DNA from: Martinezella tropici
GTDB taxonomy: Bacteria; Pseudomonadota; Alphaproteobacteria; Rhizobiales; Rhizobiaceae
Length of the DNA stretch: 64,000 nucleotides
Assembly: GCA_000799755.1 (NCBI GenBank)
Contig: JUHI01000011.1
Coordinates: forward strand, 62,001 to 126,000
Direction: 5' to 3'
Shown piece by piece: positions 54,411-62,778 of the stretch. Within the stretch, counting starts at the first letter, position 1. Every line of letters begins with the position of its first letter. Made by a program: the position numbers and the translations under genes. Below the pieces are notes generated by a model, which worked only from the letters and a program-made list of their open reading frames with translations, had not been told where the DNA came from and ran no database searches.

Positions 54411-54704
54411 ATGTGCAATCAGACCCCAGACTGGACGCTTGCAGCCGACGACACGCTCGGAGGTCGCATGTCACTGGCGCGCGATGCCTGCGGGCTCTCC
54501 GCAGAGGATGCCGCTTTGCTGGTAGCCGTATCGAAGCAGATGTGGCTAGCCTGGGAAAATGACCGAGACGAGCCCGATCCGGCCTACCTTGAGGAGATTG
54601 CGGACTCGCTTCATATCAGCCTGGCCTGGCTTTTGAGCGGTCGAGGCATCGGCCCAATCTGGAGGAACAGCGAACCATCCGTCGCAATGTCCGAAACTCT
54701 CTAA
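54411..54704 (+). CDS. Small XRE-family helix-turn-helix protein
   Basis: 97 residues; GAGG lies 8 bases before the ATG. Residues of about 20-75 form a Cro/C1-type domain (MSLARDACGLSAEDAALLVAV, split by the turn, then SKQMWLAWENDRDEPDPAYL and ADSLHISLAWLLSG). It has no ligand domain. It follows the betaine operon behind a terminator and may regulate it or the opposite operon. Confidence 0.8.
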   Translation: MCNQTPDWTLAADDTLGGRMSLARDACGLSAEDAALLVAVSKQMWLAWENDRDEPDPAYLEEIADSLHISLAWLLSGRGIGPIWRNSEPSVAMSETL

Positions 54705-54709
54705 TGCAG

Positions 54710-54749
54710 GCGGTGGGCGCAGCTGAGCTCTTTCAAGCGGGCCCACCGC
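54710..54749. terminator. Possible convergent terminator
   Basis: GCGGTGGGC (54710-54718) and GCCCACCGC (54741-54749) form a 9-bp stem over a 22-base loop, spanning the end of the GMC oxidoreductase gene and the space after the XRE gene. Confidence 0.4.
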
Positions 54750-56490
54750 TTCGCGCGCCGTGACCGGTGTCGCGAACAGGCTGCCGTTTCAGACCGTCGG
54801 CGATTTTCTCGGCAATCATGATCGTCGGCACATTCGTGTTCGCACAGGGGATGGTCGGCATGAGCGATGCATCGCAGACGTAGAGGCTCTCAAGGCCCCT
54901 CACCTTTCCTCTGCTGTCGGTGACCGCCAGCCTGTCGCTGGCCGCACCCATGCGGCACGTGCCGGATGGGTGCCATACACCCCCGACGATCTCGGCAATA
55001 TAGGCCTCGAGATCGGCACGGTTGCCCGCCAGTCGTTTCGGATCGTCGTAATTCGACAGCATGAAGGGAAAAACCCTTTCACGCAGACTGCCGATCGCGT
55101 CGAGCCCAACGGCGCCAATGGCGGTGATGACCGCTCCCAGTCTGGAAGGTTTTGAAAAGCGCTTGCCGATCTCCGACATGCCGCCGGCATAGACGCCTGA
55201 CACGACGGCGCCAAGACTTGGATCGGAGGTCAATCGCACCGCACGCTCGAAAGCATCGGCAAGGCGCACGAGATCGCGGCGATCGGAAAGCATGCGAAAG
55301 TCGATGCGGGGCGGTCCGTCTGGTGCAGCCGGGTCCAGAAGCAGCTGGCCACGCGAGTAGGACTTGTTGACCCAGAAGAAGACTGAACCGAGCTGGCGTC
55401 CCACGGAATGCCACGCGGCGCGTGTCACGAAATTCATGTGCATGTCGCCTTCGGGACAACCCTCAAGACCGGACGAAAAGCGGTAGCCGATCGGGATGTG
55501 ATAGTCGGGCACACCCTTTTGCCGGGCCGAGGGTTTAAGATAAGGGACAAGGCCGGCGGAGGGATGCTCCATCAGGTTCTGCCCGATGCCGGGCAGATCG
55601 CAGACGACATTGATGCCGCAATCGACGAGGTGGGTCGCCGGCCCGACGCCCGAGCGCATGAGGATAGCAGGTGTTGCCAGCGCGCCGGACGACAGGACGA
55701 CCCGAGCCGCCGAGAGTGCCTCGCGCACGTTGCCGCGCACCGCGACCACACCTGTCGCCCGACCTGCCTCGATGAGAATGCGTGAGACAGTCGTCTCCGT
55801 GCGAATTTCCAGGTTCGGTCGCCTGCGGACATCCGGCGTCAAATAGGCCCATGCCGTGCTGACACGCCTGGCCCTTTCATCCATGTTGACCGCCATTTCG
55901 AAAACGCCCTCCTGCCAGGCGCCGTTCTGGTCCGGCAGGAAGGGAATTCCCCTCGTTTCGCAGATTGCCAGCATCGCCCGGGTGAACGGCGTCCAGAGCA
56001 CCTCGCCTCGCCGGCGGATCGGGAACGGGCCGGTCTTTCCATGAAGCTCGTTGTCGATGTCGAGATCACGTTCGAGCTTTTTGAAATAGAGGAGGCATTC
56101 GGCCCATGACCAGCCTTCGACACCCATCTCGCCCCATTCATCATAATCGTGAGGCCCACCACGATTGGCACCTATACCGTTGATCGCCGAGCCGCCGCCA
56201 AGCACCTTGGCCTGCTCATAGCGGGCCGCCTTCGCCTCGGGTCGGTTCGAGCCGGTATAGGGAAACGATGCCTTCAGCCCCGACCAGGTATATGTCGGAT
56301 TGGAATAAGCGACACCGGGATAGGGATTGGCGAGATCCGGAAATTGCTCCGGCGTCGGAGCATCGATGCCGGCCTCCAGCAGGATCACGCGAACGGAAGG
56401 ATCTTCGGTCAATCGTGACGCGAGAACGCAACCTGCGGAACCGCCGCCGACGATAATGTAGTCCACGCAATTGGTAGTCACTGCATTCAT
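54733..56490 (-). CDS. GMC oxidoreductase (choline dehydrogenase-like)
   Basis: 585 residues from the ATG at 56490, preceded by AGGA; the frame stays open to 56727, but that part lacks homology features. The FAD-binding start is DYIIVGGGSAGCVLASRL; GMC signatures GGGSAINGIGANRGGP and SSGALATPAILMRSGVG follow. The C-terminal HPSGTCRMG holds the catalytic His. It oxidises a primary alcohol to an aldehyde. With the aldehyde dehydrogenase gene upstream in the same operon it could complete alcohol-to-acid oxidation. It is not a confident BetA, since the operon imports a sugar-like ligand. Confidence 0.9.
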   Translation of the reverse strand: MNAVTTNCVDYIIVGGGSAGCVLASRLTEDPSVRVILLEAGIDAPTPEQFPDLANPYPGVAYSNPTYTWSGLKASFPYTGSNRPEAKAARYEQAKVLGGGSAINGIGANRGGPHDYDEWGEMGVEGWSWAECLLYFKKLERDLDIDNELHGKTGPFPIRRRGEVLWTPFTRAMLAICETRGIPFLPDQNGAWQEGVFEMAVNMDERARRVSTAWAYLTPDVRRRPNLEIRTETTVSRILIEAGRATGVVAVRGNVREALSAARVVLSSGALATPAILMRSGVGPATHLVDCGINVVCDLPGIGQNLMEHPSAGLVPYLKPSARQKGVPDYHIPIGYRFSSGLEGCPEGDMHMNFVTRAAWHSVGRQLGSVFFWVNKSYSRGQLLLDPAAPDGPPRIDFRMLSDRRDLVRLADAFERAVRLTSDPSLGAVVSGVYAGGMSEIGKRFSKPSRLGAVITAIGAVGLDAIGSLRERVFPFMLSNYDDPKRLAGNRADLEAYIAEIVGGVWHPSGTCRMGAASDRLAVTDSRGKVRGLESLYVCDASLMPTIPCANTNVPTIMIAEKIADGLKRQPVRDTGHGARSGGPA

Positions 56491-56749
56491 GGCGATAATT
56501 CCTGGATGGCCGGAGAAGGTTGAATTGAATGGCACCCGCCTCAGAGTGCCATTCCAGCAAAGCGATTGATGGCTGCTCGGTCGTGCTTCGGCGGCTGACA
56601 AGGCCCGCGCAACCGACCGGCGGTTCCCACAGCCTTTGCGAATGGCAGCTTTCGGCCACCGAGGCAGCGTCCCCTGCTTATCCCATGCCGGTTGGTGGCC
56701 ATCGATGCTCCCTCGTCCTGATGCCAAGCCAATGTTTGGCGGAACCTTT
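56491..56749. other. Gap between the GMC and aldehyde dehydrogenase genes
   Basis: 259 bases with no supported gene. The open frame extending the GMC gene upstream into it is rich in Arg and lacks domain signatures. It may hold an internal promoter. Confidence 0.3.
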
Positions 56750-58276
56750 TTATCGGGTGATGTCGATTGTCATCGTTTTGAGGTCACACATCTCGACAAG
56801 AGTATGCCGACCGCCGGTGCGGCCAAGGCCACTTTCCGTGCCTGCAGCACCGCCGGCAGGGATATGCGGCTCCCAATAGCAACTCTTCTCGTTGACGTTG
56901 ACGATGCCGCAGCGCAGGCTTTCGGTATAGAAGAACGCCTTCTTGATCGAGTTGGTGAAGACGGAGGCGTTCAGCCCGTAGGGGCTGGAAGCCGCAAGCT
57001 CAAGCGCCTCTTCGTCCGTCTCGAAGGTCAGGACAGGCGCAACCGGTCCGAAGGACTCCTCGCGATTGAGCAGACTGTCCCGTGTCAGGCCGGTCACGAC
57101 GGTGGGTTCGAAGTAAAGATTGGTCGGCAGGCCGGCGGCGATATTGCCGCCCTTGACGATGCTTGCCTTGCGCTCAGCCGCATCGGCCATATGGCTCAGC
57201 ATCTTGTCGAGCGCCGTCGCATTGTTGATCGGGCCCATCGTCGTTGCCGGATCGAAGGGATCGCCCATGCGGACTTTTTCCGCGGCCTTTATCAGCCCTT
57301 CGACGAAACGGTCGTGAACAGACTTGTGCACCAGGACCCGTTCGGTCGCCGTGCAGATCTGACCGGCATTGGCGAAGCAGCCGGCGCCGACAAGCTCGGC
57401 GGCCATGTCGACATCGGCATCGGCAAGCACGATCGTTGGACCATTGCCGCCCATTTCAAGCAGCAGCGGCTTGCCGGCACCACGCCGGGCGATCGTTGCA
57501 CCGGTGGCCGAGCTGCCAGTGAAGCCGACGGCGTGAGTACCGGGATGGATAACCGCCTCGTCACCGACTTCAGCGCCGTCGCCAAGCACAAGGTTGATGT
57601 ATCCATCGGGCAAGCCAGCCTCGATCATGCATTCCATGAGCGCCACGGCAATCAGCGAGGTCGTCGGCGCGGGCACCCAGACGACCGTATTGCCTGTCGC
57701 GATCGCCGGACCGAGATAGTAGAGGCAAGGCAGACCCAGCGGGAAGTTCCAGGGCGTGATGATCGCAAGCACGCCTTTCGGCTGCAAGAAGCTGAAGGCG
57801 CGCTTGTTGGCATCGGCGACGGGGAACGCGGCCGTTTCGAGCCACTTCATCTGCTCCGCAGCATTGCGAAAGCCGAGCGACGCGGCACCGACCTCAGCCT
57901 TGGCCTCCGTGTGAAAGGGCTTGCCCTGTTCGAGGCAGAGAAGACGCGCCAGTTCGTCGGTGCGGCGGTCTATCGCGTCGGCGATGTTCATGCAAAGTGC
58001 GGCACGCTGGAAGACACCCATTTTCCGCAGGCTCTCGCGCGAGGCATCGGCGGCCGCCACGGCACGGCCAACATCATCACGCGTCGACAAAGCGAGGTAG
58101 CCGAGCTCTTCGCCGGTCGACGGGCTGTCGATGCGAAGATATTTGCCCGAGCTGCCCGGAACCCATTTAGAGCCGATGCGGTTCGTGCCGATCCGCAGCC
58201 CTTCCGTCGGCTGTGCGACGATCGGCATGCCGCGCAGATGGGGGCCGTTGATCGAAGATCTAAATTGGACCGTCAT
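56750..58276 (-). CDS. NAD(P)-dependent aldehyde dehydrogenase
   Basis: 508 residues. The active-site features are intact: ITPWNFPLGLP, GFTGSSATGATIARRGA, the general-base Glu in LLEMGGNGP and the nucleophile Cys in ANAGQICTATERV. It resembles succinate-semialdehyde, betaine-aldehyde and lactaldehyde dehydrogenases. Its ATG overlaps the creatininase-family stop by four bases. It probably oxidises the aldehyde made by the GMC enzyme. Confidence 0.92.
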   Translation of the reverse strand: MTVQFRSSINGPHLRGMPIVAQPTEGLRIGTNRIGSKWVPGSSGKYLRIDSPSTGEELGYLALSTRDDVGRAVAAADASRESLRKMGVFQRAALCMNIADAIDRRTDELARLLCLEQGKPFHTEAKAEVGAASLGFRNAAEQMKWLETAAFPVADANKRAFSFLQPKGVLAIITPWNFPLGLPCLYYLGPAIATGNTVVWVPAPTTSLIAVALMECMIEAGLPDGYINLVLGDGAEVGDEAVIHPGTHAVGFTGSSATGATIARRGAGKPLLLEMGGNGPTIVLADADVDMAAELVGAGCFANAGQICTATERVLVHKSVHDRFVEGLIKAAEKVRMGDPFDPATTMGPINNATALDKMLSHMADAAERKASIVKGGNIAAGLPTNLYFEPTVVTGLTRDSLLNREESFGPVAPVLTFETDEEALELAASSPYGLNASVFTNSIKKAFFYTESLRCGIVNVNEKSCYWEPHIPAGGAAGTESGLGRTGGRHTLVEMCDLKTMTIDITR

Positions 58277-59082
58277 GCGATGCTCCTTTGACCATATTCA
58301 GACTGAATTTTGAGAATGGTTTGACGGCTGCGCCGTACAGCTTCGACGAAGAGCTGCTCGCCGGCTTCCGCCGATGCCTCCGACGGCGTGCCGATGACGC
58401 CGTTTTCGCGGATCGCCTCAAACGGCCGCCAGACGCTGACCGCAGGGCCGGCATAAAGATGCGGGTCGGGCCAGGACGGCGGCGTCGCACCATCCGGGAT
58501 CAGGTTCTGTCGGACGCTTGCCGGCAAAACATGCATCATCAGGGAGGTCTCAAGCGCACAGGCGTGCCCGGTGCCACCGGCGTGATCGGGCAGCACCCTC
58601 GCTGCGACATCCGCGATGAGATCGAAATAGGAAAAGCCTGCGGAAACGACGCCCTGAGATCCAAGCGTGGTGATTGCCACCTGGATCGCCGCGCGATTGC
58701 CGCCGTGACCATTGATGATGACAGGCAGAAAGCCGTCCTGCCACAAGCAGCTGCAGAGATCGACGAGAACCGCAATGAAGGTCTGCGGGCTGAGGCTCAT
58801 CGTGCCGGCAAAGGCGCGGTGATGGGCCGACGACCCGTAGGCAAAGGGCTCGCAGACGCGAATGCCGTTCTCGCCCGCAGCCGCAGCGGCAGCAACTGCG
58901 GATGCAAGCCAGATATCGAGGCCCATCGGCAGATGAGGACCGTGCTGCTCAACAGCGCCCGTCGGAAGCAACGCAATGGGTCTCTTCTCGCCGTTGCCGG
59001 CAAGCCGGGCTGCGTCCTCGGTCGTCATCCACGCGAAGGCCGATGATCCACGGACGACGAAATTGGTATCACGGCTGATCAT
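58273..59082 (-). CDS. Creatininase-family amidohydrolase
   Basis: 269 residues from 59082, ATGA-coupled to the permease; longer frames run into the permease gene. The metal-binding motifs are LLPTGAVEQHGPHLPMGLDI (Glu, His, Asp), NGHGGN and TGHACALETSLMMH. Family members hydrolyse cyclic amides, N-formyl or lactam rings, and in some inositol pathways cyclic ketones. Here, between a permease and an aldehyde dehydrogenase, it probably opens a ring or removes an acyl group from the imported compound. Confidence 0.88.
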   Translation of the reverse strand: MISRDTNFVVRGSSAFAWMTTEDAARLAGNGEKRPIALLPTGAVEQHGPHLPMGLDIWLASAVAAAAAAGENGIRVCEPFAYGSSAHHRAFAGTMSLSPQTFIAVLVDLCSCLWQDGFLPVIINGHGGNRAAIQVAITTLGSQGVVSAGFSYFDLIADVAARVLPDHAGGTGHACALETSLMMHVLPASVRQNLIPDGATPPSWPDPHLYAGPAVSVWRPFEAIRENGVIGTPSEASAEAGEQLFVEAVRRSRQTILKIQSEYGQRSIA

Positions 59083-60053
59083 CGCACTGGCTCCAACAAT
59101 CGGGCCTTGGCGTAGGTCATCGACGTATCCGCCAGAAGCGCGGCCATGATGATCGCGCCCTTGTAGAAATCGAGGCTCGACGGATCGGTCCCGAAAATCC
59201 GCAGCGCGGTCGTCAGAAGGCTGACGATCAGGGCGCCGACCACCGTGCCCCAGACGGTGCCGCGTCCGCCAAAGATGCTCGTCCCGCCAAGCACGGCCGC
59301 AGCAATCGCATCGAGCAGCAGGGAGGTGCCGCCGATGTTCGGCGTGACGACCGGCACGCGGCTGATCATCACCACTGACGTCAGGAAAACGAAGATACCG
59401 GATGCGCCATAGACAAGAATCGTGTGCCGCTTGACCGGTATGCCGGCAAGCTCGGCTGCGCTCGCATCCGAGCCGAGCGCATAAGTGCGCAGGCCAAACC
59501 GGGTCATGCGCATCAGGACTGCCGCTGCAAGAATGATGATCAGCGTTGCGAAAATGATGTTCGGTAAGCCGAAGGAACGGGTGATGCCGACGAAGCGAAG
59601 GACCGGATCTTTCAGCATCAGGACGCCCTTCGAGGCGACCGCCAGGGTCGCGCCCTGCAGCACCACCATGGTCGCAAGCGTCGTCACGAAGGGTGGGATC
59701 TTCAGAAGCGCGATGATAGCGCCATTGACCAGCCCGACGATCAGCATGATCGCAAGTCCAATCGCCAGTGCCGCCCAAAGACCCGTTCCTGCATCAATCA
59801 GGCTCGCGATCAGGACGGCGCAAAACGCGACACCCACACCCGCTGCCAAGTCGATGCCACCGGTCAGCAGGACGATAAGGGCGCCGAGCGCGAGAACGGC
59901 AATCGGCGTTGCCTGCGAAACGATGTTGATCAAGCTCTGGCCAGCGATCACACGGGGATCGATCGCCGAGAAGACGATCACCAGGATCACGAGCAGGATC
60001 AGCGGCGAAAGGTCGAGAACTCGCCTGAGGAGGATATTGCGTGAGGAAATCAT
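59079..60053 (-). CDS. Permease of a CUT2 ABC transporter (RbsC-like)
   Basis: 324 residues with nine or ten helices and the signatures GGIDLAAGVGVAFCAV, RTYALGSDASAAELAGI and AVLGGTSIFGGRGTVWGTVVG. It is a second permease, to pair with the permease half of the fusion protein. The start follows a GGAAAGGATTGAG stretch, where the last stop of the alternate-frame tail lies just one base away. Confidence 0.92.
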   Translation of the reverse strand: MISSRNILLRRVLDLSPLILLVILVIVFSAIDPRVIAGQSLINIVSQATPIAVLALGALIVLLTGGIDLAAGVGVAFCAVLIASLIDAGTGLWAALAIGLAIMLIVGLVNGAIIALLKIPPFVTTLATMVVLQGATLAVASKGVLMLKDPVLRFVGITRSFGLPNIIFATLIIILAAAVLMRMTRFGLRTYALGSDASAAELAGIPVKRHTILVYGASGIFVFLTSVVMISRVPVVTPNIGGTSLLLDAIAAAVLGGTSIFGGRGTVWGTVVGALIVSLLTTALRIFGTDPSSLDFYKGAIIMAALLADTSMTYAKARLLEPVR

Positions 60054-60054
60054 C

Positions 60055-60186
60055 TCAATCCTTCCTTTCCACGGTGAAGACGGTCTGATGGTAGGCCAGG
60101 TTCATCGCGCATTTGCTCCAAGAGGGACATTTGCCGCCGTAGCAGAAAGTGTGCGTGCCGGTGATATGCTTGCCGTTCGCGACGCC
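60055..60186 (-). other. Alternate-frame, coding-like tail of the fusion gene
   Basis: In the -1 frame relative to the fusion gene, 43 codons from 60186 to the TGA at 60057-60055 read GVANGKHITG, then HTFCYGGKCPSWSKC and AMNLAYHQTVFTVERKD. Codon use is strongly G/C-ending, like the neighbours, whereas the annotated frame here uses ATA, TCA, GCA and ACA. No start codon lies in this frame nearby. A one-base deletion or shift near 60180-60200 would join it to the ATPase. Confidence 0.55.
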
Positions 60187-62672
60187 TCGCCGAAAGCCAG
60201 AGCCATGACCTCTTCCTCGGTTGCGCCGCGCGGCAGTTCGCCAACGGAACGACCCTCGCGCATGACGACGATCCGGTCCGCGACCCCCAGCACTTCCGGC
60301 AATTCGCTCGATACCATCAGGATCGCCGCACCCTTTTGCTTCAGCCCTGCAATCAGGTGATGCAGATCGGACTTTGCGCCAACGTCGACACCCCGTGTCG
60401 GCTCGTCGAGCAGGATGATCCGTGGTCTGGTGGCGAGCCATTTGCCGATGACGACCTTCTGCTGGTTGCCGCCGGAAAGCTCGAGCGTCATCTTGCCCGG
60501 CTGCGCTGGCCGAACGCCGAGCGAGGCGATGAGCTCGCGCGCCAGGGCACCGATCTTGCGCATCGGCAGAATGCCAAAGCGGCTGTTGCCCCTGATCCAG
60601 GCGAGCGAGAGGTTGTCACGGATCGACATAGGCCCGACGAAGCCCTCCAGGTGCCGGTCTTCGGGAACATAGACGATGCCGGCCCTGTTCGCGGCCTTGA
60701 TGCTGCCGCCGGCCTGCCGTTCCCCGAAGACGTCGATACTGCCGGCATGCAGTGTCTCCAGGCCGGCGATCAGGCGAAGCACTTCGGACCGACCGCTGCC
60801 CATCAGTCCGGCAAGCGCGACGATCTCGCCACAGCGCACGGAAAGCGAAGCGGATGTCAGCAGCCTGCCGTTTGAAACATCCTTCACTTCGATTGCCGTT
60901 GCTCCGATCTCGGCTGCGAGATGCGGGAAGATGTCATCGACCTCGCGACCGACCATCATGGAGACGATCTCCACCTCCGTGGTTTCTACCGTCTTGCGCT
61001 CGCCGATGAACTTGCCGTCGCGCAGGACGACGACGCGATCGCATTGGGTGAAGATCTCCTCCATCTTGTGCGAGATGTAGAGAATTCCGGCGCCACGGGC
61101 GCGCAGCCTGGCGATCAGCGAATAGAGTTGGTCGCGCTCACGGTTGGAGAGTGCGCTCGTCGGTTCGTCCATGACCATGAACCATGCATCGGACAACACG
61201 GCACGGGCGATCTCGACCATTTGCCGGCGACCGACCGACAGCGCGCGCAACTCGATGTCGACATCGATGTCGAGCGAAAGTTCTTCGAGGATCGCCTTGG
61301 CTTCGCGGCGCATTCTGCGACGGTCGAGCAGGCCGAATGCATTGCGTGGCTCACGCCCGACGAACATGTTTTCAGCGACGGTAAGATCGGGGGAAAGGCT
61401 GAAGTGCTGATGGATGACGCTGATGCCCTTTGCATCATTGGGGGAACTGAAGCTCACCGGCATGCCGTCTATGACCAGCTGGCCTTCGTCGGGCCGGTAG
61501 ACGCCGGAGATGCATTTTACCAACGTGGATTTGCCCGCACCGTTTTCACCGGCAAGCGCCACGACTTCACCGGATGAAACCGTGAAGGACACACCGTCGA
61601 GCGCCTTGACGCCCGGGAAGATCTTGCCGATCCCGACCAGCGAGATCGAATGCGCCGCATCGTCTGCCGCCACCGCGCTTGTCGCCGGGGCGACCGATAT
61701 CGTTCGACGGCGTGCCGAACGAACGAGGCCCCTAATCGCTTCTGGCTGGCTGGAGAGAACGGCAACGAGGATGAGCGCACCGGTGACATAGTAGATGATG
61801 ATCTGCGGAACCTGCAGAAAGGACAGCCCGGTATTGATGACGCCGAGCAGCAGCGCGCCAACGGCCGTTCCCCAGATCGAGCCTTGACCACCCGACAGCT
61901 TTGTTCCGCCGATGATAGCGGCGGTGATGGCGGTGAACTCGAGACCCGTCCCGGCCAATGGCTGGGCCGAGCCGAGACGGCCGACGGTCAGGATCGCGCC
62001 CAATCCTGCCGTTGCGCCGGAGATGAGGTAGACGGAGATGCGAACCAGGTTCACCGGCACCATGGAGACGCGCGCGGCTTCGGCGTTGCCGCCGATCGCG
62101 TAGATCCAGCGTCCGTAGACCGTTCGCCGCAGCACGAACCACCACAGGCAAAGCACGATCGCTGCGATAATGACCGATACCGGGATCAGACCAAAGGTGG
62201 CGCGGCCGGCATAGAGGATGATCGGATCGGTGATTTCGAGGCTGGAGGCATGCGAAAGGCTGAGCGACAATCCGCGCGCAAATGCCATGGTGGCAAGCGT
62301 CGCAATGAAGGGCGAGATGCCGCCGAAGCCGATTAGCAAGCCATTGAGCAGGCCGATCGCAGCCCCGCTGGCGATGGCGGCAAGTAATGTCGCAGTTGCC
62401 GAGCCCGTCGCCGAAAACACGAGGCCGGCAGCCACGCCGGCAAAGGCGAGTGCGCTGCCGATCGAAATGTCTATGCCGCGGGCGATGATGACCGCCGTCA
62501 TGGCGAATGCCGCCAAGGCTATGACCGCACTTTGCTGCGTGATACTGACGAAATTGCCTGCCGTCAGGAAGCGGGGATCGATCCAGCCGAACACGGCGAT
62601 GGCGATCGCCAGAACGACAATCAACACCGGTTCGTTACGGCGGAAGAAGGATGTGATCGGGGACTGGGACAT
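60102..62672 (-). CDS. Fused CUT2 permease and double ATPase
   Basis: 856 residues from 62672 (AGAGGG upstream). Residues of about 1-320 are an RbsC-like permease (RGIDISIGSALAFAGVA, TVYGRWIYAIGGNAEAARVS, GGTKLSGGQGSIWGTAVG). After a linker near 320-350 come two RbsA-type ATPase domains: first with GENGAGKSTLVKCI and VMDEPTSALS, second with the altered GLMGSGRSEVLRLI, LSGGNQQKVVIGKWL and LLDEPTRGVDVGAK. RbsC and RbsA are normally separate proteins. The last 30 residues lie in a frame with poor codon use (see the alternate-frame tail). Confidence 0.9.
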   Translation of the reverse strand: MSQSPITSFFRRNEPVLIVVLAIAIAVFGWIDPRFLTAGNFVSITQQSAVIALAAFAMTAVIIARGIDISIGSALAFAGVAAGLVFSATGSATATLLAAIASGAAIGLLNGLLIGFGGISPFIATLATMAFARGLSLSLSHASSLEITDPIILYAGRATFGLIPVSVIIAAIVLCLWWFVLRRTVYGRWIYAIGGNAEAARVSMVPVNLVRISVYLISGATAGLGAILTVGRLGSAQPLAGTGLEFTAITAAIIGGTKLSGGQGSIWGTAVGALLLGVINTGLSFLQVPQIIIYYVTGALILVAVLSSQPEAIRGLVRSARRRTISVAPATSAVAADDAAHSISLVGIGKIFPGVKALDGVSFTVSSGEVVALAGENGAGKSTLVKCISGVYRPDEGQLVIDGMPVSFSSPNDAKGISVIHQHFSLSPDLTVAENMFVGREPRNAFGLLDRRRMRREAKAILEELSLDIDVDIELRALSVGRRQMVEIARAVLSDAWFMVMDEPTSALSNRERDQLYSLIARLRARGAGILYISHKMEEIFTQCDRVVVLRDGKFIGERKTVETTEVEIVSMMVGREVDDIFPHLAAEIGATAIEVKDVSNGRLLTSASLSVRCGEIVALAGLMGSGRSEVLRLIAGLETLHAGSIDVFGERQAGGSIKAANRAGIVYVPEDRHLEGFVGPMSIRDNLSLAWIRGNSRFGILPMRKIGALARELIASLGVRPAQPGKMTLELSGGNQQKVVIGKWLATRPRIILLDEPTRGVDVGAKSDLHHLIAGLKQKGAAILMVSSELPEVLGVADRIVVMREGRSVGELPRGATEEEVMALAFGEASRTASISPARTLSATAANVPLGANAR

Positions 62673-62739
62673 CGTGCCCTCTCTCGAACAATGGGTTCCT
62701 GACACGCAGCAACAGGATTGCGGGGCGTGCTGCAAATGA

Positions 62740-62769
62740 GGCCGGCGGCAGGACGAGCCGCCACCGGCC
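62740..62769 (-). other. Hairpin after the CUT2 binding-protein gene
   Basis: GGCCGG-CGGC and GCCG-CCA-CCGGCC form a stem with one bulge (62740-62769), starting 10 bases after the binding-protein stop, between it and the fusion gene. Confidence 0.5.
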
Positions 62770-62778
62770 GGGAGCCGG

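Noticed and set aside
54733-59082. Mycofactocin-like system, because creatininase-family and GMC genes occur together
   Set aside because: No precursor peptide, radical SAM or MftB/MftD-type genes are present, and the genes belong to an ABC uptake operon.
60055-60441. Independent small gene overlapping the fusion gene
   Set aside because: The upstream part is an Arg-rich shadow frame and no start codon precedes the coding-like tail; a frame change in the fusion gene explains it better.
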